From NCBI GenBank assembly GCA_002633005.1, contig NMRA01000066.1, positions 804,407 to 868,406 of the forward strand: a DNA stretch of 64,000 bases, in the 5' to 3' direction. Shown piece after piece: positions 23,131-36,977 of the stretch. The first letter of the stretch is position 1; each line of letters starts with the position of its first letter. The notes beneath the pieces are model-generated. The model had not been told where the DNA came from. It ran no database searches and was given only the letters and a program-made list of their open reading frames with translations. Source of the DNA: Phoronis australis. Lineage: Eukaryota; Phoronida; Phoronidae. A program made the translations under genes and the position numbers.

Positions 23131-25283
23131 GAAAGAGGATCAATCTGTGTCGTGTGACGATCGCCTAGAAAGGAGTTTATCGGTTTGGTAATTATTTAGC
23201 TGTCAAAGATAACACAACACGACAGAACAAGTGCACGTGCTAGTACATGTAGATGTGCACAGCGAGTGAGCAGGCCGGAACTCGCAAACTGAAAATTTGA
23301 AAACTGAAAATTTAATGCACGTGCATTCTCTATAAGCCTCGCCCTCTCTATTTTAAAAAACGTCGAATCTTGCCCACTCACTCACTAAATCACTGGCGTA
23401 GGAGTGGCAAATGGTGAACAAGTACCGAAGTCTCTTTTTGAAATTCAATGTTAGTACAACTTGACTAGTTACAAGTCGCCGGACGGTGCCGTCCCGTCTC
23501 AACTGAAAAAGGTGAATACGGGATATGTAACACGACTAGTTTGTCAATGAAAAGTTGTATTTCCCAACGAACTTCTCTTACAAAAGGGTGTCTTCTCCGA
23601 TCCAGTTTTCTACAAAAGGGTCGTTTTAACAGTTAAACTTTTAGCAGTCAGTTTCAGTTTACCTTCGCGATCGGTAAACGAATCCCGAACTCCACGAACT
23701 TACCTAAAATGCGCCCCAATCGGTAAACCGATGAACTAAGAAAGCTAGCGCTAGAGACTCAAGTGCCGAAAGATTTATAGAATTTTATGGTACAAGGACG
23801 ACGTTCACGAAGGATTCGAGTGGGTCCCTAGACTGGTTGGCAATTATCCGGCACCCTGTGACGAAGTAAATTGTGACCTTAGCTCGATCTAAGCCTTTTG
23901 CAGAGTAGGGCTTTATAACGACGACACTTACAGTAAGAAATCAAGGATCAAGAGTTTCAATTTAGAGATCCACGAATTTCCTCTTTTTTCACAAACGGTA
24001 ACTATGAAGTGTTTGTTAGCATTTATATTCACGCATACTTTTTAACACAGGCATTCGACATGGGGACTGACATTGGAATTTGTAATGACCTAAGTTCGAG
24101 AAAAGGCAATTTTCTCCGATATTCATTCATCAACTGAAAGGTGTGTGTAAATCACTCCAATTTGTGAATTAGACTCCGCCAGCCAGCCGCTTACCCAACT
24201 CGTCTCCACTATCGTTGGTCGGATTTGTGTAACTCAGAGTAAACAAACTTACATTAGGGCAAATACTCTGGCTGAAAGTGCAGCCCTCTTTAGCGATGTC
24301 AAAATGACGTCAAACCCAGATTTTGAATCAATGATGCTGTACCCGAGAAACGTTCACCGACTCAGGGCGCTCCTGCACCGTGAAAGTGGTTACTTCGCTG
24401 CTCAAGAACAGATTGGGATAAATATGTTTATGCTGTAAAATTTTCCTTTCCAAGATAATTTTCTATTTTCCTAACAAAAATCAGCATAAGCCTGAAGGGT
24501 TTAATGCTTGCCAAATACAGACTACTGGCATCTCGTCTTGTGATGTTCAGGTTTAACGGTGAGTTTACACGAAATTCTCTCATGCATGTATCCAGTCCTG
24601 AAATATTTCCTGGTTCATGACGGGATTTTCGTAAGTCGTCGTAACTAATTTTTATAGCCAAGCTTTCTCCAGAGGCCACCTAGAGGAGACACTTTGAGTT
24701 GACGCAACCTCTGTCTGAGTCAGGGACAGTTGTGTCTCAAACAGTGGGGTATCAAGATTCCCCACTCAAGGTATACATAGCCAGGACTGAAACCCCAGAC
24801 CTATCTAAGCTCCTCGTGATTCCGGTGAAGGAGCTGGACTGTATAACTGAAGTGCTGACTCCGCTAGTTGAAGCCTATCCCACCTGGTTACTCAGTCAGG
24901 AGAAAACACTGTTTTCCTGAATGTTTACCTATGATTACCCAACGTTCTGCTTTACTCAAACGTTACACTGTTACGTGTTTCTTTAATGTCTTGTTTTGAT
25001 GCCCCTTATCTTTTCCATGAAATAGGAAAAATCAGGATGTCACCAAGGAGTCGCGTAAGAAGTACAACGACTGATTTCGGACTTCAAGAGCCCGACAATT
25101 AAGCCGGGTTAGAGTTTCCCCGCTAGATTTCACTAGATGACGCGACTGTGTTATCGTATAGGGATTGTGAAATAAATAAACATGACTTTCGATAACCACT
25201 CGGTGACTTTCAGAGATTTCCAATAAGAGAGTTGTCTAAGGTAGACAGACAGGTGGGAGAGGTCGTATACTGAGCTAGTCGTC

Positions 25284-25367
25284 ATGTTTACTCAAAAGAT
25301 GTCGTTTATAATTTTCGTTCTAGCCGTCATTTTCGTCATTCCTGCTAATGATGAAGGAAATATCACT
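25284..25367 (+). CDS. Possible first exon encoding a signal peptide (plus strand, unassigned)
   Basis: ATG opens a 28-residue run with a hydrophobic core (MSFIIFVLAVIFVI, then PANDEGNIT) and is followed at 25368 by GTGAGC, a fair splice donor. Reading through gives a stop at 25398-25400, so it would be either an exon 1 or a 38-residue ORF. No matching second exon was found: a weakly CUB-like open stretch at 27056-27191 has acceptor phase 2, which does not fit the phase 0 donor. It is opposite in strand to all neighbours. Could be chance. Confidence 0.25.
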
Positions 25368-28281
25368 GTGAGCTCGGATTCCCAATATCGTGAATCCTAG
25401 GCTGGTGTGAGTTATGAACGAAACAGCTTACTAAATTCCAGCCGATCAATCGCGATCACACCTAACCCAGCACTGACTGAGGGTCCTGCCGTTGTGCTTA
25501 CAAATACTACCGGAAAAATCAATCCAGACGACAACTGAGGCAGAACATTGAGCCAGACACTCTGGATATTTTATTTACGGAAACATTCGTGAACAATTAA
25601 AAAACTCACTGTTTTCGAGTAACATAAGCCGACTCGAAGAACTACGAGACAGGATCGTTTTCATTAATCGTCCAGACTCGATAAATTATATGGCCAAAAA
25701 CCTACCGCGTAGTAATGCTCTACCTCTGTGTACGGCTTATCGGCACCTTTTGATTACATATCAAGGATAAAAGTAGGTCACGTTGCGACATGCTCTTTAT
25801 TGTTGACAGCAGTTCGTTTATCATGCGCTAGGGCGGCGCCACTGGTCACGCAGGCTAGAATCTCATCCTCATGCCTGATTGCCACAGAATACCAGTCTTG
25901 CATAAAAAGGCGGGGCTCACTGAAGTGCCAAAAATGTAACTTCGGTCTGACAGCCTTGTTATGCGAGAATAAAGATTTTTAAAATATCTCGATTTAGCTA
26001 TGGAATTCCATGATCGGTTAGTACAAAGTTTTATTTTTTGCTGTTATACACGTGTTTAGGACCATTCGAAGCTACGCCTACAGTCGGAATTAGGGATATG
26101 ACCATACATGTGTACACCGAGAGGCTTGAAATTGCTGCGCCCCATCATTTAAAATTATACGCACGATAATAGTCTGATATAACATGAATAAAATAAATGG
26201 TAATGGCAATTTTTGGTAAAATGAGCTCACACTAGAAATCCACATCTCACTCATGTCGATTAGCAAATATGTTCTTTCTGAGTGGTACAGCTCATTCTAA
26301 CAATTTTACAGAAGTGTACTACGCTCTTCTGGACACCTAAACTCGCCTGTTTTAGTGTTCAACGGTGAAAACTTATCACATGAATATGCAAAATAACTGT
26401 AAGCCCGCACGTGCACCCCGTCTGATATCAGTCCGACGCTAAGTGTGAAAGAACGCATGATCCGTCGTCGATGTTGGCAAAAAAATTAAGTTGAGAGAAT
26501 TACGCTCTGTCAGTAGCGATCAGTCAGTTTTATGTTTTTATGGCTTAACTAAATTTCCAGGATTACGGATTTTCTAACGGCGGCGTAAGATTTTTTCTGG
26601 GATTTTATGTACCTCAAATTTTAGCGTTCTGGCTTTTACACAGAAAGGTACACCATTGAAAGTTTCCTTTAATTTAATATTTTTATACTCTTGATGTTTT
26701 CTTATGATTCAGAAATCTACTGGGTCACCGATTTAAACACCATTACGTAAAAATGTGCAATCTGACTTCAAAAGGGCGTCAATTTTAATTCTCGGTTGCA
26801 CGCCGCATTCCACTAGATGACGATTATGCTTAGTTAATGTGTGTGCTGTTTTACGTACGCATAGATGTTCTGTACAATACACTGGCATATCATTGACTAT
26901 TTATAACAAAATGTGAAACTGTAAACGTCGAACGTCTTAAATTTGAAAGGCGCAAGTATGAATGAGGTGGAAAACCGACGTACTTATTTTTAAAGCTCCT
27001 ACTACTTAAGTCTCACTGGATGCAGTCGTGTTCTCACAATGCTGAAAACTTGTAGATGTATCTATGATCATTCTAGACTGCCAGCAGACATTACCATCGT
27101 CTCAAATGGCCCCGGTGGCCATGTCATAGGACCCCTAAGGAGCGGAAGCTTTTCATCCAATTATGCCTCACTACAAAACTATTGCTGTACTGTAAGTACA
27201 TGTACCTTTTGCGCAAAGAGGGATATGACATCATATCCCCGGCGCGAGCTATATAAAAACGTTAGCGATTTCGGTAACTGAACGAAGGACTTTTCGAAAA
27301 CAGGTTTGAGTGCGGGGGTAGTTGATCGTGATGAGAAGAGTTAAAGACATCAAGGCCCTCTTAAGGTGTACCCCCTGCGCAAACATGACTATTTTGGTGT
27401 AATCAGTGTGAGACCATAATTCGCCGAAAAGCTCGCTACGGCCTATGGGATGTCCGCCAGTCTCTAATGGAGGTAGGTCTTCTTTCGGTTTGCCTGGTGA
27501 GTTTGTTGAACATAATTGGTGATACATGTATACATCAGCTGAAAAAGTATATTTTGTTAATTTTCGTTGATTATTTGTCATTTGTATGAACATTGGCTGG
27601 TCAGTTTGATACATGGCATTTTAAATCAAGCGACATCGATTATACATAATCATCTTTCTGGGCTTCCTGAACATTTCGTACGGATCTGCCAAACCCAGTG
27701 ACTCTTTTTGCAACAAGTCTTCTAGTAATAATTTTGGGCCATGTGGGGAATGCTGCTGATCAATAGATTGGCATATCCATTTTTCATTTTTTTTCTTTGT
27801 AATAATAAAGATAATGGCAAGCATTTATCGGTAACCGGCTGAGGTGCGCCCAGGTACAGGTACGATATTGTTAAATCTTAACAAACACGCAACAAACGAA
27901 AACAATCGAAATGTCCCATGCGCCATAACCATGGGACTCGCTTACGTCCGTCGCGTGGATGTAGCGAGATAAACAATACCAAGTGGTCGGTTGATACGTT
28001 GTATTATTTTCTCAAATACCGCGTTAGTGTTAACAACTCAATCGATAAAATGCACCTGTGCACGTGTGTTTAAATGTTTGCGTAACTATTCATAACTAAG
28101 GTTGAATATCAGATATCTGTCTGTGCGAAGTTGACAAAAGGGCAGAGTTCTTATGCCAAATCATTGAATGTAGTTAAACTTCTTTCAATACATAACTGAA
28201 AACAGCCTCTACATCAGCTTTAATTAAAAGTTTGAAAATGGCGCAGCTTATCTTAATGAAGTAGGCTACGTGTACTTCAGA

Positions 28282-28287
28282 TTTATT
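28282..28287 (-). terminator. Candidate polyadenylation signal, gene C
   Basis: AATAAA on the minus strand about 315 bp after the gene C stop codon. Confidence 0.4.
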
Positions 28288-28600
28288 GCCTAAATTGCAA
28301 TTGAATTTGGTTACATAATCACTAAATGCATCACAAACGTTTTGCATACGCTATACAAAGACTTAAATTTCCAAAGAAACCGACATCTGCAAGCAAAAAA
28401 GCGCTTAAGTTTTGAAATGGCTCGCTATCCCTTGCAAATTTCCTCCCGTTTACTTTTCTCTCAATTTCTAAAGGTGGTTGGGAACAGTTGCTTTCAGGAT
28501 ACAGTGTATGTTAAATTGTAAGATCAGTTCATTGTGCTTTTAGCCTATTTGAACATTTTTGTATTGAGACTGTGAGTGGAAGGTACATGTAGGTGCATCT

Positions 28601-31600
28601 TCATACGCGTTGCTCTTGCTGACGCCCGTCAACAGAGCCATAGTTGTCATGCGCTTGTTGATCCACATAGAAAGAGTCGCAGTCGTTTTTCATTGCCTCG
28701 CGATAACTGTTCTTCTTTCTTCTCCATAGAAAAGCGTAGGTCACAAAAATCCCTAGAGCAATGAACGCAATGGACCCTATGGTGATTCCAACAGCAGATG
28801 GCACTCCGATACCGTTCGAGGTGTTGTCAGATTCAACAGCTTGTTTGGTAAGTGATGAACTTATTACGTTGACAGCTTGTTGGAGCTCTAATTCCGAAGA
28901 CTCGAGTCTAGTATGTGATGCTCTACGCAGAATGTCCTCTGCTTGCAATTCCGATGGCTTTACTGGTTGCGATTTTATCAGTTTCCATTCTGACGTCGTG
29001 TCATTTTTCATCCATTGTTCACCTGCAGACCCCATCATAAAAAGAAGGTTGGTTGAATTGCCTTTTTTCTCTGGCTTTTTTTCAAATGGTGGGCGAATTA
29101 GCTTGACAAGGGAAAGACTGGAAAGAGAATTTGCTTTGACGCAGTAATTAATTTCACAGCCGTTGTCAAGATCAGCAAGATGCTGCGTGTAACCGGAGGG
29201 ACATCTGTGGGGCAAACCAGAAGTTGGTTGCTGTTGGAAAAACGAGTACAAACTTCTTTTATGCACTTTAGCGTGTGGCATTGTGAGAGCCAGAGGATTA
29301 CCAGACTTGCAGCTAAAGAAACCAGCAAATGGAACTTGGTATACACCGCCCAGTTCAATGTCGTCACCAACGCATACTTTCATATCACTCCCTACCTTAA
29401 GACTGTGAAAATGGGGCGGACAGGAGAAGGACTGAGTCAGGAGATTGCTATGCGTAGACGTATACACGCCACCAAACATGTACCCCGAGCCCTGTTGAAC
29501 GGAACCAGTAGCAGCACACCAGAAACCCGTGTAAGACGCCTCAGTACCGGTACGCACAACTTCGCACTTTGAATTGCAACACTTTCGAAGCCATAAGAAG
29601 CCACACCGTTTGCAAGTTTTTTCGCAGTACGTTTCTTTCCCACCGAAACTCTCTACGCCCTCTGCCACTTTGACAGCCGTGTATTCTTGTGGACAAGTGA
29701 AATCGCCAGTTAGAGGATTCTTTTGTGAAAGTTTGTCACACACCGTTTGATCGCCTCCGTAAACCACGGAGCACGTCTGGTAAACTCCACCAAATGTGTA
29801 ATTCGAGAGTGCGTGAGAGCAAGATCCGTCATCGATGTTCGCAGTAAAGCTGAAATTGGGTGAATCACGCTTCGTACAGCCCCTGTATGTATTGAATTTG
29901 TAGTACTGGCCAACAGCCTTTTCCACGTACTGCGCAATCTCTTTTCGGATGGGGTCGGGAACTTCCGGTAATGTGGCAGGTGTTATGACGTAATATATGG
30001 GATCACCGGACTTATCAATCGATACCAAATTGTTCTCAAGACCAGATTCCCAATCATCTAAGGTGAACTTGTTCTAGAAATATATAAGAAGCATGCTACA
30101 ATGTTGCAAATATCACATTCTTTTCTATTAAGTCTCAAATAAGCTTTTCACTTAATATATGCGTAATAGTTGCATTAATCAATGACTTTTTAAAATCATT
30201 CATACATGTAGGCATGACACAAGACTAGTTACAACAAAAGTATAAGAAAATAAACTTGGTTTTTAAATACCTTAAAACCTGGACCACCGACACTTTTAAG
30301 ACTTGATGAGGCGAGATTTCTCATGTAACCTGACTTGGTCTCGTGCGAGGTAGAAGTACCAAAACCAAACCCGACGCTGATTCTTTCAAAAAATGTTGCG
30401 CTGACAGCAGCTTTGACCTCCGACTTCCTGAATGACTTGTCTGCCAAGAACGTCTTTTTTATCGAGTCCTCCTGGGCGAGAATGGCACCTACGTCAACAC
30501 TGGTCGTGTAATGAGTGCCGAAGTCACGAACCAATAACTGTGCAGTGTATGACGCCAGTCGAGTATTGTTCGTCAGAATATGTGAGCCAATCTCCAACAA
30601 GCGATTTTTGAAAGCTTGTGTGAGTTCTGCGTCCGGCTGCCCTTTGATTGTGTAAAGATGACGTCGAATTTGTACTCGTGCGGTGGAAGATTTGTCTCTA
30701 ACGTGGTGCTTTTTAACCTGTAGACAAACCAACGGTATTAAGTTATAATTTTGCTGAAATTTTGAAGAGCAATCGGTCAAAAGTTAATTCCTTCCACATG
30801 TTTTTTAAGTTCTAATGTCAAGGATTTGAAAATTCGTAGGTTTCATTTAATGGATCTGGGTCCACACCTATCAATTACTACTCGAGAACCGACGAGAAAT
30901 TAAACCAATTGATTTGGTCGTTCACTTTTTAAATCGGACCCCGATAAAAATTTAGTGGTCTCGAACCCTGATTCAGGAATCAATTTTGAACTGTTCTCAA
31001 TAAGGACGAACAAGCATTTTGGTCAGTCGTAATTTAGAAATACCTGGAACGTGTGAGCGGTTTTTGGTCGTACAATTTCCCGAGTAGTGTGCAAATTATT
31101 CACACATGCCTTTGATTGCCACTGTAATATCAAAATTATGTTAAGGTAATTGAAAAATTACTGATCTACCTCTTGATGGGCGTATGAGAAGGATCCACTG
31201 ATCACGGAGAAAAGGGAAACGCCTGCGTTGATGGAGCGTGACGTCATATCTGTGTATTCTTGCCAGCTATCAAATAATTCAGCGAACGCCTGCATGTTGC
31301 TTTCCTTAACAGGCAGGGCAAACGTTGAATCCGGGATAAGATATTTCCCTGGCAAAATCATGAAAAATGGTCTACAGATAAGGCCAAGTCCCATTCAGTT
31401 TGATGGTGCAGGTGAATGAATAGACAACTACATGTACATTGTATACTGGGCAATCTTAAGTTTTGAACTATCGTTATTTGATTTTGAAGACAAAATGAGG
31501 TTATGTCAAAGCTCAAACCAACTTTAAATGGCGATCGTCATAAGAACACCGTCTAAATCAATCATGATCTACACACTAGAAATGGAATTATTTTTAATAT

Positions 31601-34600
31601 TTTTACTATTACTGTAAACATTCCATTGATTATACCGGCGATTTTCTCATGCATATTACTCTTCCCCATAACACTTATTCACTACACAAAACACATACAT
31701 GTAAATGTACTGCAGCGAATGTTTTTGCAACTAACCATCGCCTGTTGTCCTGCAGGTAGCGTAATTGGGTTTCATAATTTGCCCCATTTCAAGGTTACGC
31801 AGGTTGTCCCAACCAATACCAGGTAAAGCCTCAAATCCATAAATGCCTGAAACAATAGAAAAGTAAGATAAAATAATAGACCGTTATCACTGTATTTGCG
31901 CTAATCACTTGCGAACTTTGAGTACGAATTTGAAATCGTTGTCCAATGAAACTGTTTGTCGAAATCGGGGACTCGCTGTCAACACTTGCTGTCGACTAAC
32001 GATGTTGACGGCGTATACTGTCTCACAGCTCACATACTATCGTCTCCCCAGGCGCATGTTGCTTGCCCCCTCCAGGGGGCGACAGTGTGTGTCGAATGCG
32101 ACGTTAGACTGTTGCATTGTGGTGACACATATTGTCATCCACAAAAAATACGATTTTAGTGATATTGCCTGGCAGGTAATCTACGCGATACTGCGTGTCA
32201 AGTCTCGGTGAAGGCATTTCCGAACCGTCAACAAGGGAACAGAGGTAGATGTGGCACAGGGGTCGGATAGGTGTTTTCAATCTCCTACGAAGAGACTTGC
32301 CGAGAATTAGCATTAGATTCGCCTGCAAATGCCGTAGAGATAACGCAGAGAGACTTACCAACACGTGAAAATATTTTCCAGCCATATCAGGATGTTTTCA
32401 AGCAAACGAAAGTGTATCCAAATGTAAACGAATCCCCAATTAAAGTTCCAATACCAGATTCTTCTCGAAACCGTTTTTCACACATCACCACCTTTCTTAG
32501 TTTTGTGTATTTGCAACAGAAAGCGAAAGTCTAATTTTGTATGACCACCTATTTCAAAACCCGACTTAATTTTTGTCAAAGTTAAGAGCGAAGACCAAAA
32601 TACGTCTTCGGTTTTTTGTATGCCCAAATTTCGGTATTAATTTTCCAAAGATTATGGTCTTAAGCTTTGAGTTTTACTTGTAGGTCAAGTTTTCATGAAA
32701 CGGGACTCAGTGAGGACTCTTTTTCATGAAAAGTGATAAAAGACTAAGTCAGGAATTTAGTCTTTTGCTCCAAGTAACGATTTTTGAAACAAACATCCGC
32801 AGTCTCTGAGAATGTACACAACAGTTGACTGCTAGTTACAGCGGTATCTCCTATGAATTATTTCTAGACTTTGAAGCGCTCATGAGTTCTTAGCTAAACT
32901 TTTATAACGCAGTAGGAGCCAAATTGCAGTCCAAGTCTTAAAAGTCACTTTCCAAGAAACTGGTGCCTTAGAAATCAAGCGGCAATATCACGTAACACTT
33001 CAAAAATTCCTTGTGCGTGTTGGAAGTCAGAGATCACTCGACTCAAATGTTGAACCTTGGATGATTGTATTTAACATATTATTTTGAAATTCTCAAATCT
33101 GCGGTGTTGCCTCACGATGTCGAGGTATAATAGTCGGGAGGCTAACATATACAAGTACATCACCTGTCTAGAAAAGTTGTCTCTTTGTTGTGCATATTTA
33201 CCGACCGTTTTGAAAACTTTCCTATCAGGCACTGAACAAGATCAGTCTAAAAGCAATGGAAAATATCATCGAGGTTGTCATAAGGAGGCCAAATTGCACT
33301 CCGTTAATGCCTTTAAAAAATCCGTAAAAACTATTAAAATTCCATTGATTCTACCACAAAAAATGTGCTATCGGATGTTTTAAAAGTTATGTTTCACCCC
33401 ATTCCAATCCAAAGCTGTGGAGTTTTTCACTGAAAATTGTTTTCTTTGCATTTTCTATTTTCTATTGAAACGCTATTTGAGTGGAAAAATTTGACCAAAA
33501 TTTTCGTGGCATCAGGCGTTCAGAGTTCCTCCCAGTACACGCCAATAGCTGACAGCCTGAGAAGTAAACCAAATCAGAAACTAAAGCACTTTTTTCCCTG
33601 ACTGTATATGCCCAAATGCAAGAAAATGATGTATCATAAGTATTCTTTGTACTGGAACGAAATTTTTTGGAAGCATGAATGTAGAGCTGCTTATACCTCC
33701 ACCCCAAGGACCGACTTCATGAAAACTGACTTAAGACTTACGATAGAAATTGAGGAGGTAGTCTAGTGTGATAGGTTCTCGCTTTCTTTACTCGAGATCG
33801 TGGGTTCGAGTCCCACTGAGTCACTCTGCTAAACCCTTAAGTCAGGTTTCTAGGTCCTCAGCACGGCTTTGATTATACATGTACATTAGTAAAGCGTAAA
33901 AATGGTTCCAGGTGATCAGTGAAGTGTGCCCACATGCGCGGCCTGCGCACGTCTGTAACAACGTGTGTCAGACCGCCTGCAATTATTTTTATATGATAGA
34001 AATTTGGTCTTACGCTGACATAACTATTTTCGAAATTTAATTTAAACTCCAAGATTAAGTATCTGAGAAAATAGCCATAATTGTCATTTACCGAAAAAAG
34101 TGTAAAAAGTATTTCCAGGCAGTAATGATTTAGTAATTACACGAGTAACCCGTTAATTGACAATTGTGAAGTGGAGGCGTACGACCAAATTTTTGTTGTC
34201 TTAAGTCACTTTTTATGAGACATACCCCAGAGGTCAGTAGCTAAGACAGTCATATACAGGTTATTGCAAACGAGGCTTTATCTTTTCATAAAAGAGCAAA
34301 TCGTCGATAATTTTTAGTATTCATGCTTTACGACTACGTTTACGAGCCACGTACGTTTGTTAACAATTACGACCCCCTAGTGGCTAAGACCGGAGTTGAG
34401 ACCTTTGATTAAACGGGTCCAGCTACTAAGGGAATCACTGTCAAATTTATTTTACTAAAGTTTGAATTTAATGCCTACAGTCATTTGTCAAAATGTCATT
34501 CCATGAAAACAAAAGGAGAATGAACGCCAACATTTCTGTCCAACCTAGTAATATATCGTTAAAACATTCCTCGTCGTTTGTTCATAAGTCCGGAAAAGAA

Positions 34601-34952
34601 TTAGGGCTCTAACTAACATTTTGGTTAAAACAGAGTTAGATAAGGGATCTTATTTGCATTGCATAAGTCTATCTTAACAGGATAAAGAACAAAATGACCA
34701 AAGTAAAAGCAATGTGTGACTTTCTAGTCGTCACCTAGCGGTGTGTTACATGTGCGTAATTTTTTATCACATCGTGGGAGAAATTTATCAAACTTGACAT
34801 TTTAGTACATCATTACCGTTTTTAACCAGGCAGTTTCTTTTGTCGCCAATTGGGTACTTTTGCGATGAATCGTCTAAGGTCGCGAGTTGTCCATTAACAG
34901 CGGAAAACAACCAAGATAGAATAGTTAGAACAGCTGGAAGAGCGAGCTCCAT
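28601..34952 (-). CDS. mpeg1: Perforin-2 / macrophage-expressed gene 1 protein (gene C, 5 exons, 781 aa)
   Basis: Exons: 34952-34817, 31846-31736, 31348-31170, 30717-30271 and 30073-28601; intron phases 1,1,0,0. The predicted 781 aa start with a signal peptide (about 1-21), then [12 protein letters not shown] typical of the MPEG1 N-terminus. The MACPF domain runs over exons 3-4 with the signature FGTHY at 208-212 followed by TTSVDVGA. Exon 5 carries the Cys-rich perforin-2 region (YYKFNTY, SPNFSF, DDGSC, repeated FGGVY/LGGVY motifs), a long Ser/Glu-rich stalk, a membrane helix at about 717-741 and a 40-residue tail with RRKK and YGSV (769-772). The family forms pores in membranes of engulfed bacteria inside phagocytic vesicles. 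The protein is longer than the vertebrate form (about 716 aa), partly through the stalk. The ATG is followed at once by the signal peptide and has a TATA-like box 43-49 bp upstream. Confidence 0.95.
32067..32085 (+). promoter_or_regulatory. CTCF-like motif in intron 1 of gene C
   Basis: CCCCTCCAGGGGGCGACAG fits the CTCF core well (CCNCCAGGGGGCGNNAG). Confidence 0.35.
33752..33823 (+). repeat. tRNA-derived SINE-like fragment with A and B boxes
   Basis: TAGTCTAGTGTG (33759-33770) resembles an A box and GGTTCGAGTCC (33803-33813) is a strong B box. A perfect 5 bp T stem (GTGGG/CCCAC) encloses TTCGAGT, and the length of 72 nt suits a tRNA. The acceptor ends pair over only about 3 bp and the anticodon arm has an 11 nt loop, so it is a decayed tRNA or SINE head rather than a working tRNA. 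Confidence 0.5.
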
Positions 34953-34994
34953 CTTTATGAGCAGTTGGTTCTCTCCTTATCTCTTTTTTCGTTC

Positions 34995-35001
34995 ATTTAT
35001 A
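34995..35001 (-). promoter_or_regulatory. TATA-like box of perforin-2 gene C
   Basis: On the minus strand the sequence reads CGCTATAAATG, 43-49 bp before the start codon at 34952. Initiation about 30 bp downstream would give a 5' leader of roughly 15-20 nt. The match is to the general TATAAA consensus only. Confidence 0.45.
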
Positions 35002-36977
35002 GCGGGCAGGTGACTGCCATGCTCAAAACCGGACATTCGGCATAGTGCTTTACAATGTGATTAAGGTTTTAAAGAGGCGTGGTGTGAACGTAATCGTGAA
35101 ACAATTGAAAAGTAACTCCTGATAACATTGTTATTTAGCGCACAATTTTCGGGAACAGATAACGGAACCTGTAGCTGATCATGAGTCGTGTGCCAAATCG
35201 TTGTTGGGAATGTCGTGTCTAGCTGAATTAACAGTGGCAGTCGCAGTTCAATTAGTAAGGTTAATGAAGATGGTCATTCAGTGAGAATAACGCATACCTA
35301 TATTTTGTCGTGTTAAAAGCGCAGCATCGCTTTCGGATTGTTGCGGCCACATTCTAGCAGATGAGTCATTGCAGCAGAGGCTCGGAAACATGAAAACACA
35401 ACGATAAGCGGCCGCCTTTGTCTCACACACATCGGTTGTTAACGAAAGCGGAAAGGTGGTTTTATCTTGCACTAGAAGCAACTGTGTCAGCGCTCGACGC
35501 TTACTTTAAACGCCAAGTAGCATTTGGCGACCTGGCAAAAATCCCAGGTCCCCAAACGAAATCATAAGATTGCCGATCTGCCGTATTCATCGTCGACTAA
35601 AACAAGGTGGTACGGTCGTAACGTGTCCCATTCTCGGTATCTCTCCAATTTATCCCGCCAACGAGCGAACGTAGGCCGCAGTCTCGCCCTGAAGCCTCAA
35701 GTTGGCGCTGATCGGTTTAGCCAGTTAAGGCTTGGTTATGGGAAATTAAATGTGTCAGAATTCAGACACATTTTTACGAAAATCGCCGGAATATCACGAG
35801 TAATATAACTTCAATTTTCTGCAGTATAATATAAAAATGAAAATTAACGGTGTATAGCAGCATTTTAGGTATAGGTTCTTATAAAATTATGTTCTTGGTT
35901 CGAAAACGGGTAAAATTCAATGATATAATTAAGAAAAAAGAATTGAAAATAAGTACGAGAACAAACTTTACTTAAAAGCAACCAAAACACTCGTTGTGCG
36001 ATCATGTTGAGCAAGTACATGTATGAGTGGAAACGGATTCATCATGCTGGAGCTGATTCATATCTACTACAGCAAAGATACAGAAACTGGCGGTGTGCTG
36101 AGAAGATAAAAAAATAAGCCTATTAACCTGACGCGTATCTCGTCGTATCTATATGCGACTAGTGAAACTTGCAACTTGTGCATTGAGTTAAATGTATTGT
36201 TGCGTTGTATCCTGCTGCAATTTCATTAAAAGGATACCGAACCCCAGTTTTGGATATTAACAGAGTCTAAAAACGATTTTCCTGCCCACTAAGTTTGCTA
36301 AAACTAAATAATGCTCTGTTACCCTCGACAACCCTCAAAAATTTGGAGAAAAACTTCTTTTAAAGATGTATTTGCATGCTCCTAACTATGCTAATGTATA
36401 AGCACGAACTAAACGACAATGGCATTTGAACATCATCAGCGCTAAACAAAGTGCAGCTGTATTCATAGACAACCTTTAAATGTGGAAACAAAAAAATCTA
36501 CTAATGACGTACCTTGGCGGCTTACATAGTTGGCATCAAGTAGAATTATTCCCCAGTACCACGTTACGATACTTACTGGACACGGTCGAGTGATTTACGG
36601 CGGATCATCTTCGACACAAAACTCGATCTTAAAAACGTTTGAAAATTTTCAACCTACTTCACATTCATATGTGTAGTGTTTCTAACTAATTTGACCAAGA
36701 TAAGGAATTAGCGTGCAAGTTCCATTTTAAAGTTTCTTAATTGGACAAGCTAAATTACTCGGCAACTGTGGGGAAAAGACCACCCGCCGAGGTCCAGAAT
36801 GTCTTATTTGTGGAATGAGTTTTTACTGGATTGATGCCAATGATGCATTAGCAGGTGACAGACCGAGAAATCGTTTAAACAGGCAGGGTTTAGCATCCTT
36901 TTAACAACAGCATTTTTCACAATAATGCATTGAAAACTTATTGTGTCCCTCATTGTTCAGCTCCTTAAGATTATCAT

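Larger units (their letters stand above)
23131..28600. other. 5.5 kb spacer between gene B and gene C
   Basis: Starts with the putative promoter of gene B and ends with the 3' UTR of gene C (about 28265-28600). It holds the possible plus-strand signal-peptide exon at 25284 and a weakly CUB-like open stretch at 27056-27191. Minus-strand frames at 27249-27824 match nothing I know. Confidence 0.5.
30074..34816 (-). other. Introns of gene C
   Basis: Introns 30074-30270, 30718-31169, 31349-31735 and 31847-34816. The last (3 kb) holds the CTCF-like motif at 32067 and the tRNA-like fragment at 33752. Nothing else was recognised. Confidence 0.6.

Noticed and set aside
27249-27824. Two minus-strand frames of 121 and 67 codons 3' of gene C
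   Set aside because: No domain seen, not joined by good splice sites, and not similar to the neighbouring families.
29180-29572. 130-codon plus-strand frame opposite exon 5 of gene C, and its partner at 43572-43985 opposite gene D
   Set aside because: Antisense shadows of the conserved perforin-2 exon; they resemble each other only because the sense exons are homologous.
33752-33823. Functional tRNA gene
   Set aside because: Acceptor stem does not pair and the anticodon loop is 11 nt; kept only as a tRNA-like repeat.
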